Origin: Anisakis pegreffii
Lineage: Eukaryota; Nematoda; Chromadorea; Rhabditida; Anisakidae
DNA: 64,000 nt
Assembly: GCA_035041965.1 (NCBI GenBank)
Contig: JAPYMA010001267.1
Span: forward strand, 1 to 64,000
Direction: 5' to 3'
This document shows, piece by piece, positions 24,710 to 52,580 of this stretch. Position 1 is the first letter of the stretch; every line of letters begins with the position of its first letter. The translations under genes were made by a program, and so were the position numbers. The notes below the pieces were generated by a model. It ran no database searches and had not been told where the DNA came from. It worked only from the letters and a program-made list of their open reading frames with translations.

Positions 24710-27700
24710 AGTAGATGGGCAATTTTGCAATCTCAACTTGCAGACATGAGGAGATATAGCCAATTTCCTAAGGCATTTCAACTAACGCAGTGGAACTTAT
24801 TCAAGTATATTGTATAACTACAGACCATTCTGTACATTACTGTAGCAATGCAGAAACACCATATTCAAGTTTACCATACCCTCAGGTTTGCCCAGTAACG
24901 TGCCGGTTTTTGCACCCCGCTCAATTCTGCGGAACCGTTAGATTCAAAATATTACATACTTTACGGAGCAATTCTACTTATTTGAGAGAATATAGCTAAA
25001 TTTTTAAAGCCATAGCGGTTACCATAATTTTTTAAAGCTATAACGGTTACCATAATTGAGCTAACCACCTTCTCAGGTTAGCCCCGAAACATGTGAATTT
25101 CATTTCACCGTTCGATCCAGCACAACCTCTAGATTCAGATTATTAAAAACTTTACTGTGCAATTCGACCTTGCTGAGGAGATATAGTCATTTTCTTAATA
25201 ATATATCGGGTGCCACCTTCAAGGCTACCGTCTTCTCAAGTTTGTCCAGTAACATATGGATTTTTTTGCATCATTCGATCCAGCTGGATGTCTACATTTA
25301 GAAAAATATATATCTTGTCGAGCGATTTTGCTTTCTTCACGAGATATAGGCATTTTTTTAGATCTATCTCAATTCAATAGCGCAGTCGCTCTCATTCGTA
25401 CAAATTGATCACTATAGAGCAGTCAATGTGTTCATATTAGCAGACGGCGGATTGCGATCTTCGAGCTAACCGTCTTCTCAGGTTTGCCCAGAAGCATGCG
25501 AATTTCTTTTCACCGTTCGATCCAGCACAACCTCTAGATTCAGATTATTAAAAACTTTACTGTGCAATTCGACCTTGCTGAGGAGATATAGTCATTTTCT
25601 TAATAATATATCGGGTGCCACCTTCAAGGCTACCGTCTTCTCAAGTTTGTCCAGTAACATATGGATTTTTTTGCATCATTCGATCCAGCTGGATGTCTAC
25701 ATTTAGAAAAATATATATCTTGTCGAGCGATTTTGCTTTCTTCACGAGATATAGGCATTTTTTTAGATCTATCTCAATTCAATAGCGCAGTCGCTCTCAT
25801 TCGTACAAATTGATCACTATAGAGCAGTCAATATGTTCATATTAGCAGACGGCGGATTGCGATCTTCGAGCTAACCGTCTTCTCAGGTTTGCCCAGAAGC
25901 ATGCGAATTTCTTTTCACCGTTCGATCCAGCACAACCTCTAGATTCAGATTATTAAAAACTTTACTGTGCAATTCGACCTTGCTGAGGAGATATAGTCAT
26001 TTTCTTAATAATATATCGGGTGCCACCTTCAAGGCTACCGTCTTCTCAAGTTTGTCCAGTAACATATGGATTTTTTTGCATCATTCGATCCAGCTGGATG
26101 TCTACATTTAGAAAAATATATATCTTGTCGAGCGATTTTGCTTTCTTCACGAGATATAGGCATTTTTTTAGATCTATCTCAATTCAATAGCGCAGTCGCT
26201 CTCATTCGTACAAATTGATCACTATAGAGCAGTCAATATGTTCATATTAGCAGACGGCGGATTGCGATCTTCGAGCTAACCGTCTTCTCAGGTTTGCCCA
26301 GAAGCATGCGAATTTCTTTTCACCGTTCGATCCAGCACAACCTCTAGATTCAGATTATTAAAAACTTTACTGTGCAATTCGACCTTGCTGAGGAGATATA
26401 GTCATTTTCTTAATAATATATCGGGTGCCACCTTCAAGGCTACCGTCTTCTCAAGTTTGTCCAGTAACATATGGATTTTTTTGCATCATTCGATCCAGCT
26501 GGATGTCTACATTTAGAAAAATATATATCTTGTCGAGCGATTTTGCTTTCTTCACGAGATATAGGCATTTTTTTAGATCTATCTCAATTCAATAGCGCAG
26601 TCGCTCTCATTCGTACAAATTGATCACTATAGAGCAGTCAATATGTTCATATTAGCAGACGGCGGATTGCGATCTTCGAGCTAACCGTCTTCTCAGGTTT
26701 GCCCAGAAGCATGCGAATTTCTTTTCACCGTTCGATCCAGCACAACCTCTAGATTCAGATTATTAAAAACTTTACTGTGCAATTCGACCTTGCTGAGGAG
26801 ATATAGTCATTTTCTTAATAATATATCGGGTGCCACCTTCAAGGCTACCGTCTTCTCAAGTTTGTCCAGTAACATATGGATTTTTTTGCATCATTCGATC
26901 CAGCTGGATGTCTACATTTAGAAAAATATATATCTTGTCGAGCGATTTTGCTTTCTTCACGAGATATAGGCATTTTTTTAGATCTATCTCAATTCAATAG
27001 CGCAGTCGCTCTCATTCGTACAAATTGATCACTATAGAGCAGTCAATATGTTCATATTAGCAGACGGCGGATTGCGATCTTCGAGCTAACCGTCTTCTCA
27101 GGTTTGCCCAGAAGCATGCGAATTTCTTTTCACCGTTCGATCCAGCACAACCTCTAGATTCAGATTATTAAAAACTTTACTGTGCAATTCGACCTTGCTG
27201 AGGAGATATAGTCATTTTCTTAATAATATATCGGGTGCCACCTTCAAGGCTACCGTCTTCTCAAGTTTGTCCAGTAACATATGGATTTTTTTGCATCATT
27301 CGATCCAGCTGGATGTCTACATTTAGAAAAATATATATCTTGTCGAGCGATTTTGCTTTCTTCACGAGATATAGGCATTTTTTTAGATCTATCTCAATTC
27401 AATAGCGCAGTCGCTCTCATTCGTACAAATTGATCACTATAGAGCAGTCAATATGTTCATATTAGCAGACGGCGGATTGCGATCTTCGAGCTAACCGTCT
27501 TCTCAGGTTTGCCCAGAAGCATGCGAATTTCTTTTCACCGTTCGATCCAGCACAACCTCTAGATTCAGATTATTAAAAACTTTACTGTGCAATTCGACCT
27601 TGCTGAGGAGATATAGTCATTTTCTTAATAATATATCGGGTGCCACCTTCAAGGCTACCGTCTTCTCAAGTTTGTCCAGTAACATATGGATTTTTTTGCA

Positions 27701-29950
27701 TCATTCGATCCAGCTGGATGTCTACATTTAGAAAAATATATATCTTGTCGAGCGATTTTGCTTTCTTCACGAGATATAGGCATTTTTTTAGATCTATCTC
27801 AATTCAATAGCGCAGTCGCTCTCATTCGTACAAATTGATCACTATAGAGCAGTCAATATGTTCATATTAGCAGACGGCGGATTGCGATCTTCGAGCTAAC
27901 CGTCTTCTCAGGTTTGCCCAGAAGCATGCGAATTTCTTTTCACCGTTCGATCCAGCACAACCTCTAGATTCAGATTATTAAAAACTTTACTGTGCAATTC
28001 GACCTTGCTGAGGAGATATAGTCATTTTCTTAATAATATATCGGGTGCCACCTTCAAGGCTACCGTCTTCTCAAGTTTGTCCAGTAACATATGGATTTTT
28101 TTGCATCATTCGATCCAGCTGGATGTCTACATTTAGAAAAATATATATCTTGTCGAGCGATTTTGCTTTCTTCACGAGATATAGGCATTTTTTTAGATCT
28201 ATCTCAATTCAATAGCGCAGTCGCTCTCATTCGTACAAATTGATCACTATAGAGCAGTCAATATGTTCATATTAGCAGACGGCGGATTGCGATCTTCGAG
28301 CTAACCGTCTTCTCAGGTTTGCCCAGAAGCATGCGAATTTCTTTTCACCGTTCCATCCAGCACAACCTCTAGATTCAGATTATTAAAAACTTTACTGTGC
28401 AATTCGACCTTGCTGAGGAGATATAGTCATTTTCTTAATAATATATCGGGTGCCACCTTCAAGGCTACCGTCTTCTCAAGTTTGTCCAGTAACATATGGA
28501 TTTTTTTGCATCATTCGATCCAGCTGGATGTCTACATTTAGAAAAATATATATCTTGTCGAGCGATTTTGCTTTCTTCACGAGATATAGGCATTTTTTTA
28601 GATCTATCTCAATTCAATAGCGCAGTCGCTCTCATTCGTACAAATTGATCACTATAGAGCAGTCAATATGTTCATATTAGCAGACGGCGGATTGCGATCT
28701 TCGAGCTAACCGTCTTCTCAGGTTTGCCCAGAAGCATGCGAATTTCTTTTCACCGTTCCATCCAGCACAACCTCTAGATTCAGATTATTAAAAACTTTAC
28801 TGTGCAATTCGACCTTGCTGAGGAGATATAGTCATTTTCTTAATAATATATCGGGTGCCACCTTCAAGGCTACCGTCTTCTCAAGTTTGTCCAGTAACAT
28901 ATGGATTTTTTTGCATCATTCGATCCAGCTGGATGTCTACATTTAGAAAAATATATATCTTGTCGAGCGATTTTGCTTTCTTCACGAGATATAGGCATTT
29001 TTTTAGATCTATCTCAATTCAATAGCGCAGTCGCTCTCATTCGTACAAATTGATCACTATAGAGCAGTCAATATGTTCATATTAGCAGACGGCGGATTGC
29101 GATCTTCGAGCTAACCGTCTTCTCAGGTTTGCCCAGAAGCATGCGAATTTCTTTTCACCGTTCGATCCAGCACAACCTCTAGATTCAGATTATTAAAAAC
29201 TTTACTGTGCAATTCGACCTTGCTGAGGAGATATAGTCATTTTCTTAATAATATATCGGGTGCCACCTTCAAGGCTACCGTCTTCTCAAGTTTGTCCAGT
29301 AACATATGGATTTTTTTGCATCATTCGATCCAGCTGGATGTCTACATTTAGAAAAATATATATCTTGTCGAGCGATTTTGCTTTCTTCACGAGATATAGG
29401 CATTTTTTTAGATCTATCTCAATTCAATAGCGCAGTCGCTCTCATTCGTACAAATTGATCACTATAGAGCAGTCAATATGTTCATATTAGCAGACGGCGG
29501 ATTGCGATCTTCGAGCTAACCGTCTTCTCAGGTTTGCCCAGAAGCATGCGAATTTCTTTTCACCGTTCGATCCAGCACAACCTCTAGATTCAGATTATTA
29601 AAAACTTTACTGTGCAATTCGACCTTGCTGAGGAGATATAGTCATTTTCTTAATAATATATCGGGTGCCACCTTCAAGGCTACCGTCTTCTCAAGTTTGT
29701 CCAGTAACATATGGATTTTTTTGCATCATTCGATCCAGCTGGATGTCTACATTTTGAAAAATATATATCTTGTCGAGCGATTTTGCTTTCTTCACGAGAT
29801 ATAGGCATTTTTTTAGATCTATCTCAATTCAATAGCGCAGTCGCTCTCATTCGTACAAATTGATCACTATAGAGCAGTCAATATGTTCATATTAGCAAAC
29901 GACGGAATTCTATCTCAAGGCAATGCGGTTGCCACGTTCAAAACTGCCGT
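24710..29950. repeat. Satellite array, 405-bp higher-order unit, about 12 copies
   Basis: The phrase CAGACGGCGGATTGCGATCT begins at 25441, 25846, 26251, 26656, 27061, 27466, 27871, 28276, 28681, 29086 and 29491. A decayed form is at 29896. The spacing is exactly 405 each time. From about 25105 to 29895 the copies are nearly identical; I saw only changes at 25428, 28354, 28759 and 29755. Inside each unit two diverged subunits start with CTTCTCAGGTTTGCCC and CTTCTCAAGTTTGTCC, 163 bp apart, followed by a spacer of about 79 bp. Strongly decayed units flank the core on the left (24710-25100) and right (29896-29950). There are no long open frames. It is non-coding satellite DNA, not a CRISPR array or mobile element. 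Confidence 0.97.
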
Positions 29951-29995
29951 GTTCTAATGTTGTGTTGGGTTGGGTGTTTTGTTTTTTATTGTTCC

Positions 29996-30053
29996 GATCC
30001 AGTGGCTCCTGCATGCCACTGGATCACTTCTGAAACCACGACGCTTTCGTCGT
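29996..30053. repeat. Two adjacent short hairpins at the satellite's right edge
   Basis: GATCCAGTGG (29996-30005) pairs perfectly with CCACTGGATC (30016-30025). Twelve bases on, ACGACG (30038-30043) pairs with CGTCGT (30048-30053) around CTTT. They may mark the end of an old element or an RNA structure; the role is unknown. Confidence 0.55.
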
Positions 30054-30337
30054 AGTCCTGCGTGTTAGTGTTTCAGTTATCACCAACTCTAGTTTCAATT
30101 ATTGATGTTTTTAATTTCAGATCGAGAGGATCGGAGAGGGTAGGATCGTTTCGTCGATTCGACATCCAGCTTACTGACGAGTCATTCTTACTGATTTTTT
30201 TAAGGATTGGGGTAGGGGGTACGGGTTTACTTATACGCTTTAATATTTTATTTATGCAAAAATTCTCATTTACAACACATTGACTTTCAGAGCAAGAGGA
30301 TCGGAGACGATCAGTGAATAGTAAAAGGATCGTTCTA

Positions 30338-30861
30338 TGGAATCAGCAACATCCATCAGCCACCTGATTCAACGACGTATTCCTGAAAAGAGTAACGTTA
30401 ATCGGTAATCATTTATAATCAGTGTGTATGTTTGAATTGTTGATTTTATACCCTATTTCGTTATTTTTGCGGGGAATCTTTTAAATAGTCATTAACATTG
30501 TTTGTATTAAAATTATTTTGGTTTCGTATTTTCCGTTATTCCTTAATACACACGGGTTTTATTACAGTTATTGCTGCATTGGTGCAGAAATCTGTGAGGA
30601 AAATATTGTCGAATCTAGCATTGTGAATTGCAAACGACGAAGGTTTCTTGTGCCAATGCAATTTTATCATTGTTATCAGTTCTTCGTATGGAAATGGCTG
30701 GCGAAAAATCCCTTTTTTGCTTCATGAACTGAACTTGGACTGATTTTTCTAACGGAAGATGGCAACTGGATAATGAAGATGTTGTTTGCACGTCATCCAC
30801 CAGATGGACGGTTCACAACCCATATGAGACGTCAATTCCGCGATAAATTTTATCAATATTG
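30338..30861 (+). CDS. Possible small unknown protein
   Basis: A frame from ATG 30338 begins MESATSISHLIQRRIPEKS and ends at a GTAATC donor. Its phase (CG|T) fits a TTACAG acceptor near 30568, opening into CCIGAEICEENIVESS and a basic CKRRRF run. A third segment (MKMLFARHPPDGRFTTH, then MRRQFRDKFYQY and a TGA near 30861) may follow after an AAG acceptor, but that junction needs a weak GTTATC donor. Otherwise the second exon ends at TGA 30725. It resembles no family I know. It lies between the satellite and the Brahma gene on the same strand. It may be a real small gene or chance. Confidence 0.3.
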
Positions 30862-31810
30862 ATTGTGAGAAATTCTTTCTCCCTCTCTGTCTTCATGCTG
30901 CTTTCGTACACGCCTATTGTCCCATTAGTCCTACACCTTTTCAAAAGGGAGAATTGAGATGATTTTAGATTTTAGATTATGAGAGTGTTAGCAAAATAGC
31001 TCACGATCACAATAGATTAGACGTGCAAAGAATGACGAGGAAGTATATGAATGGGTCGGTTATTCAATAATCCATATTATGCGTTCGTGTGGCCGGCTTG
31101 CTTGCTGCTGAAATGTAACGAATGATGTGCGTCGCGCGTATTCTAAGCGAATAACGCTCAGCAATGCATAGAGCCATACTAACGACTTATTCAGACACCT
31201 TTCTCTACATTTTCAATTGAAAATCATTCGTATTCGATGATTTCCTTTAATGAATTCATTATGAATTCTTTTATTTCGTTTCATTTAATCTCTAAGATTA
31301 ATCATCTTGCATGTTATCGACATGAAAATTAAGGATTTTGGAAAATGTTATAACTACATAACGATATGGTGTGAGTGTTCTTCCTCTGCCGTGTTAATGT
31401 TGCGTGATCAGGTTTAGAGGAGCGTATTTGACAGGTTTTGAGTAGCACTCTTTGCACTGAATACTGAATACTGGATATCGGCTATGTGAACTCTTTTGTG
31501 TAGTGTCGAAAATCCATGTAAATATGGTTCAGTCAAAATATTCGTTAGAAAAGTTACGCCGCGTTCTGTAATGTAATATGTCAAGTGAAGTTTTGTAACG
31601 AAAATGCACACTTTGACGTAAGATATGATCAGCCTTGCCATTTTCCACATTATGTGTGTCTTCTGATGCAGTCGCGAGCATCTCAACAACAACAATGCAA
31701 CTGCTCAATTGGAATTCACTTCGATATGATCACCAAATATCATTTATCGTATATAATCGATGATGTTTCGTCAAGTTGTGTATCTATGATCAGTAAATGC
31801 TCAGTTGAAT
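30862..31810. promoter_or_regulatory. Upstream region of the Brahma-like gene
   Basis: About 950 bp without a recognisable protein. It ends at the TGCAG acceptor just before the Brahma ATG. It should hold the promoter and the outron of that gene if the transcript is trans-spliced. No TATA box or distinct motif was identified. Confidence 0.35.
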
Positions 31811-31815
31811 TGCAG
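31811..31815 (+). promoter_or_regulatory. Probable trans-splice (SL) or 5'UTR intron acceptor
   Basis: TGCAG ends 5 nt before the ATG at 31821 and is preceded by AT-rich sequence. Such placement is typical of spliced-leader acceptors in nematodes, although an ordinary 5'UTR intron would look the same. Confidence 0.5.
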
Positions 31816-31820
31816 GCGGA

Positions 31821-48958
<17,138 letters not shown>

Positions 48959-49851
48959 AGGATTATGGAAGGGGAGAAATGCGAATGGAACGATCATGCA
49001 TTAAGTGAAGAGGGAATATCAACCAGAAGAACTGTGATATTCATTTAATTAGGAGGATCATGAGGATGATTGTAAAGCATAAATTTTGTTATTTTGACCA
49101 TCGCTTTGATTGTAATGAATAAGTTGTTTTTAAATTGTGGAATGGTACGATTTTCAATGTATCAAATTAATTCATTGTATCGTTTTGTTTGATTGTTTTA
49201 ATGGTTACAATTTCTGTTATTGTTACAGTTACTATTAGTATGAGTGTCGTTATGTTATGAGTATAACATGTTATTGTATATTTCATTTTATTGTTTCGTG
49301 ACGTTATTTATCATTGATATTATTGTTGCTGTTGTTATTTTTATCATTATTGTCGCTATATTACCGCTATTCGATTGCAGCATGTTCAGTGTATAGCGTG
49401 TTTTAGTGCACTTCATTTCGGTTTTTAGTCTCCTCAAATATGTGTACTCATTTTTTGCAGTTATACGTATGAAATTGTTTGTGGAACTACCGATGCTACA
49501 GCAGCAGCATCTCGGTGTTACTTCGTTTTTGCAAGAAATTTTCATTGAGTTAACATAAGAATTGTTTTGGTTGCATTTGATTTCTTGATGTGTTTGAGTG
49601 AGGTTTTGATGTTGACGAATTCAGTTGCTGACAAACTTTTAGTTGTAATTCTGCAAGCACATTTTTAATTTCACGAATTCCTGCTCGTAATTTCATTTTA
49701 TTCTGCTCGTAATTTCAATTTGTGCTCGTATTTTCATTTTATTCGTTTTTTTCATGATTGGTCTCTATTGTGAACACATTCAATGAATGTAGAATTTCTT
49801 GAATTCAATCGATCTTTTACTTCGAATTTCACCGAAATTCGGAACTTTCGT
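48959..49851. other. 3' flank of the Brahma-like gene
   Basis: No protein-like frame. It is AT-rich with GTTATTGTTA-type runs near 49200-49360. It separates Brahma from minus-strand exon-like segments that converge on it. Confidence 0.5.
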
Positions 49852-50766
49852 TATTGGCTCTGATTCCGTCGTGGTGCGGCATTTTGCGATCTATCTAATT
49901 CTTGCTGAGGATTCGTGGGAAACAGACGACGTACTGGGCTTACTGTTGGCATAGTGGGCAGTTGTGATAGAATGCTTTCGAGATGGCAACGTGGCTTCTG
50001 TTCTCTTCTTCCTCCCACATTTGACTCTGTCAGTTTTTCAGTTTCCAAGCGTTTTTTGTTCGAGTCTATTCCATTCGTTATTCTTCAACCACGATTGCTT
50101 AAATTCTTTATAACTAATTTTAAAAATAGTTTTTCGTTTACTCTACAATAATCATATTTCTGTCCGTTACACATTAGTTCTGAATCTGTGCATATTTTGT
50201 TACGTAATTGTTGAATCGTTCACGTAAACTCTTCTGTTGCTTAACGATATCGTATGGAATCACTGAGTTTTGTTCGCTGTATTATGTGCTTCTGACAGGA
50301 TTATGCTTCTGATTGCTGTTCATTTTCAGCTGAAAATTTAGCAATTGTTCATGTGCTTATTTTGCTTGTTGGTTCAAGTTAGTCTCCTTTCAGTTACACG
50401 AACGAATTGGACCATATTTTAAGTTATTTGATTAATTGATGAGGAACATTGATTTTCCGTTAATGGCGAATTATTTGCTAATCATTCTTTGAAGATCTGC
50501 TCCTGTTATGTTTATTTTTTTCAGTGTTTTCGAATAAAATTTCTGTCGTTCTAAGTTTTCATCATAACGGTCTTTCGTAATATTGAGTGCAATTTGTGAA
50601 AGTAATTGCTGAAGGCCACAACGGGTTTTGCAGCCATGTGACAGTCGGAAAAGATTTAGTTGACGAAGCGGGAATGCTGAGTTTTTTTACTTAATGGTGA
50701 GGTCAGGTTTCTTGCTTGAATCATCGCAATTGCTTTAGTTACACATATCAGTTCAGTTGAAGCTTT
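49852..50766 (-). CDS. Exon-like segments of an unidentified minus-strand gene
   Basis: Three segments read like protein. Segment 50766-50691 follows a TCTTCAG acceptor (KASTELICVTKAIAMIQ...) and ends at a GTAAAA donor. Segment 50608-50471 follows CCTTCAG (QLLSQIALNITKDRYDENLE, then KFYSKTLKKINITGADLQ) and ends in TAA; it has a coiled-coil look. Segment about 50028-49852 follows GACAG (SNVGGRREQKPRCHLES, then QLPTMPTVSPVRRLFP) and ends in TAA. The phases do not all agree, so the exon order is unproven and two genes are possible. No family is recognised. The upstream part would lie beyond the 41-bp repeat array. Confidence 0.35.
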
Positions 50767-50793
50767 CTGAAGATCATAGGTAGTGATTGAGAA

Positions 50794-51130
50794 AAATGAA
50801 ACGTTCAAAATCGGGTATGTGGAAAACATTTAAAAAGTGAAACGTTCAAAATCGGGTATGTGGAAAACATTTAAAAAGTGAAACGTTCAAAATCGGGTAT
50901 GTGGAAAACATTTAAAAAGTGAAACGTTCAAAATCGGGTATGTGGAAAACATTTAAAAAGTGAAACGTTCAAAATCGGGTATGTGGAAAACATTTAAAAA
51001 GTGAAACGTTCAAAATCGGGTATGTGGAAAACATTTAAAAAGTGAAACGTTCAAAATCGGGTATGTGGAAAACATTTAAAAAGTGAAACGTTCAAAATCG
51101 GATATATGAAAAACATTTAAAAAGTTTAAA
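50794..51130. repeat. 41-bp tandem repeat, 8 copies
   Basis: The unit GTGAAACGTTCAAAATCGGG plus 21 more bases recurs with ACGTTC at 50801, 50842, 50883, 50924, 50965, 51006, 51047 and 51088. The first seven are essentially identical. The last is decayed (GGATATATG) and is followed by a fragment. There are no spacers, so it is a minisatellite and not CRISPR. Confidence 0.97.
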
Positions 51131-51733
51131 ATCGGTTATGCTTTGATAAATTATTACAATTACCTAGTGCTGCCACATTAGGGAATAAGAACGTTTGGTA
51201 TCGAGGAATACCTCCTCATAAATGGAGAAAACGAGTAACCAAATGATTTGCGAAACAGTTACATTTTACATCTACTTTTAGCGAATTATTCGTAATGTTC
51301 AGTGAATTACTGCACAACAGTGCGAAATCACAGTTAAACAGCTGCAACTGCAGTTAAATTCAAAAAATGGGTCCCAGCACGAATGTTCGCAGTTATCGTC
51401 AGATTTTCGAAAATCCCATGTAAGGAGCGAATTTTAGTGTTGAAATCGTTGCTGCCCATATACGTCGTGTTTGTGCTGCTTGTCGTCGCGTATTTGGTCG
51501 TATTTTTTTGATACACGTTACGGGTGGACTTTTTTCAGAACAGAGCAGCACCTTTAACTTATTGGTGATTAGTTTTAACGCATTTATGCGTAGGAATTTG
51601 AAACTATATTAAGCGAACTCACTGTTTTCGCCTACAGTGGTTTTGAGAAATGTATCAGATAGCGCAGATTTTAGGCGACTGTGCTACTAGAATAGCACTT
51701 TTATATATAATACAATAAAAGTATTTTTCTGAT

Positions 51734-51798
51734 ATCTCCGATCGAATTCTTAGGCAACTTTGCTGATAGCATAGTTGCCTAAGAATTCCATCGGAGAT
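51734..51798. repeat. 26-bp foldback
   Basis: The arms 51734-51759 and 51773-51798 are inverted copies at 25 of 26 positions with a 13-nt loop. The single difference is C against C. Confidence 0.88.
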
Positions 51799-51866
51799 TG
51801 ATGTGTATTACTGACGGTCTCATGGAGCAGTTATGGTAAAAATGAAAATCTGTTCCAATAAACATC

Positions 51867-51936
51867 TGATATTTCGTTGACGTGTAAGGGAGATAATTGA
51901 TAACAGATATTTTCCTTACACGTCAGCGAAATATCA
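51867..51936. repeat. 23-bp foldback
   Basis: The arms 51867-51889 (TGATATTTCGTTGACGTGTA...) and 51914-51936 are inverted copies at 22 of 23 positions, the difference being U:G compatible, with a 24-nt loop. Confidence 0.85.
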
Positions 51937-52020
51937 TCAGCCGGTACAGAGTATTTATTTAACGATCTTAAATTATATTTTCTTTCTACTATGTCAGGTG
52001 GTAGAAAGTAATATTTTAGA

Positions 52021-52221
52021 TCAGGTCAAGGATGAAAGGTGTGTGTGGCTTAACACATACATAACACTCAGCTTAAGCTTAGGCCTAGCCTAAAGGTTTA
52101 GCCTGAGGCTTACACTTAAACCTGCCCTCAGGTTTAGGCTTTAACTGCCATGTGCTATCCATGCATAGGCTGACGCGTGTTGTGTATGTGTTAAGCCACA
52201 TCCCTTTCATTTTTGACCTGA
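52021..52221. mobile_element. MITE-like element with about 48-bp terminal inverted repeats
   Basis: The left end starts TCAGGTCAAGGATGAAAGG and continues GTGTGGCTTAACACATACA. The right end is its imperfect inverted copy ending CCCTTTCATTTTTGACCTGA. The total length is about 201 bp with no coding capacity. The interior is rich in TTAGGC/GCCTAA-like strings. I could not define a target-site duplication, so the class is unknown. Confidence 0.6.
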
Positions 52222-52364
52222 ACCGCAAGATTACTGGAGGGAAGATAATTCTTAGAAAATTTTGCGATTACGTAGTATCGTATCCATAATTTCGCCGCTT
52301 CGCCTTGCTCGCATCGCTCGTGAACGACCGTTTCAACTTCTTCTTTCAGGTCGACCAGACACGC

Positions 52365-52420
52365 TGCGGAGACTGCAGACACGCTGCGAGGGCTGCAGAC
52401 GCGCCGCGCGGAAGGTCGCC
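52365..52420. repeat. GC-rich short direct repeats
   Basis: CTGCAGACACGCTGCG and the near copy CTGCAGACGCGCCGCG lie side by side in a GC-rich island that stands out from the AT-rich surroundings. Open frames over it in both directions are unconvincing. Confidence 0.45.
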
Positions 52421-52580
52421 TCAAACAGCCGGCAACCCAAAAGGCTGGTTTTTTTTCAAAATTTATTTTTTAAATGTTTTCAAATTGTTTCTGTGTGCCC
52501 CTGTTTCCCACATTAAGTTAAGCATTAGGCTTAGGGGCAAAGTTATACCTGAGTTTTTAGTAATAGTTGATAGGAGATTA

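Noticed and set aside
24710..29950. Regular repeat array that could suggest CRISPR
   Set aside because: The 405-bp units are contiguous without unique spacers, and the genome is eukaryotic. It is a satellite.
50794..51130. 41-bp repeats as CRISPR-like array
   Set aside because: Direct head-to-tail copies with no spacers; an ordinary minisatellite.
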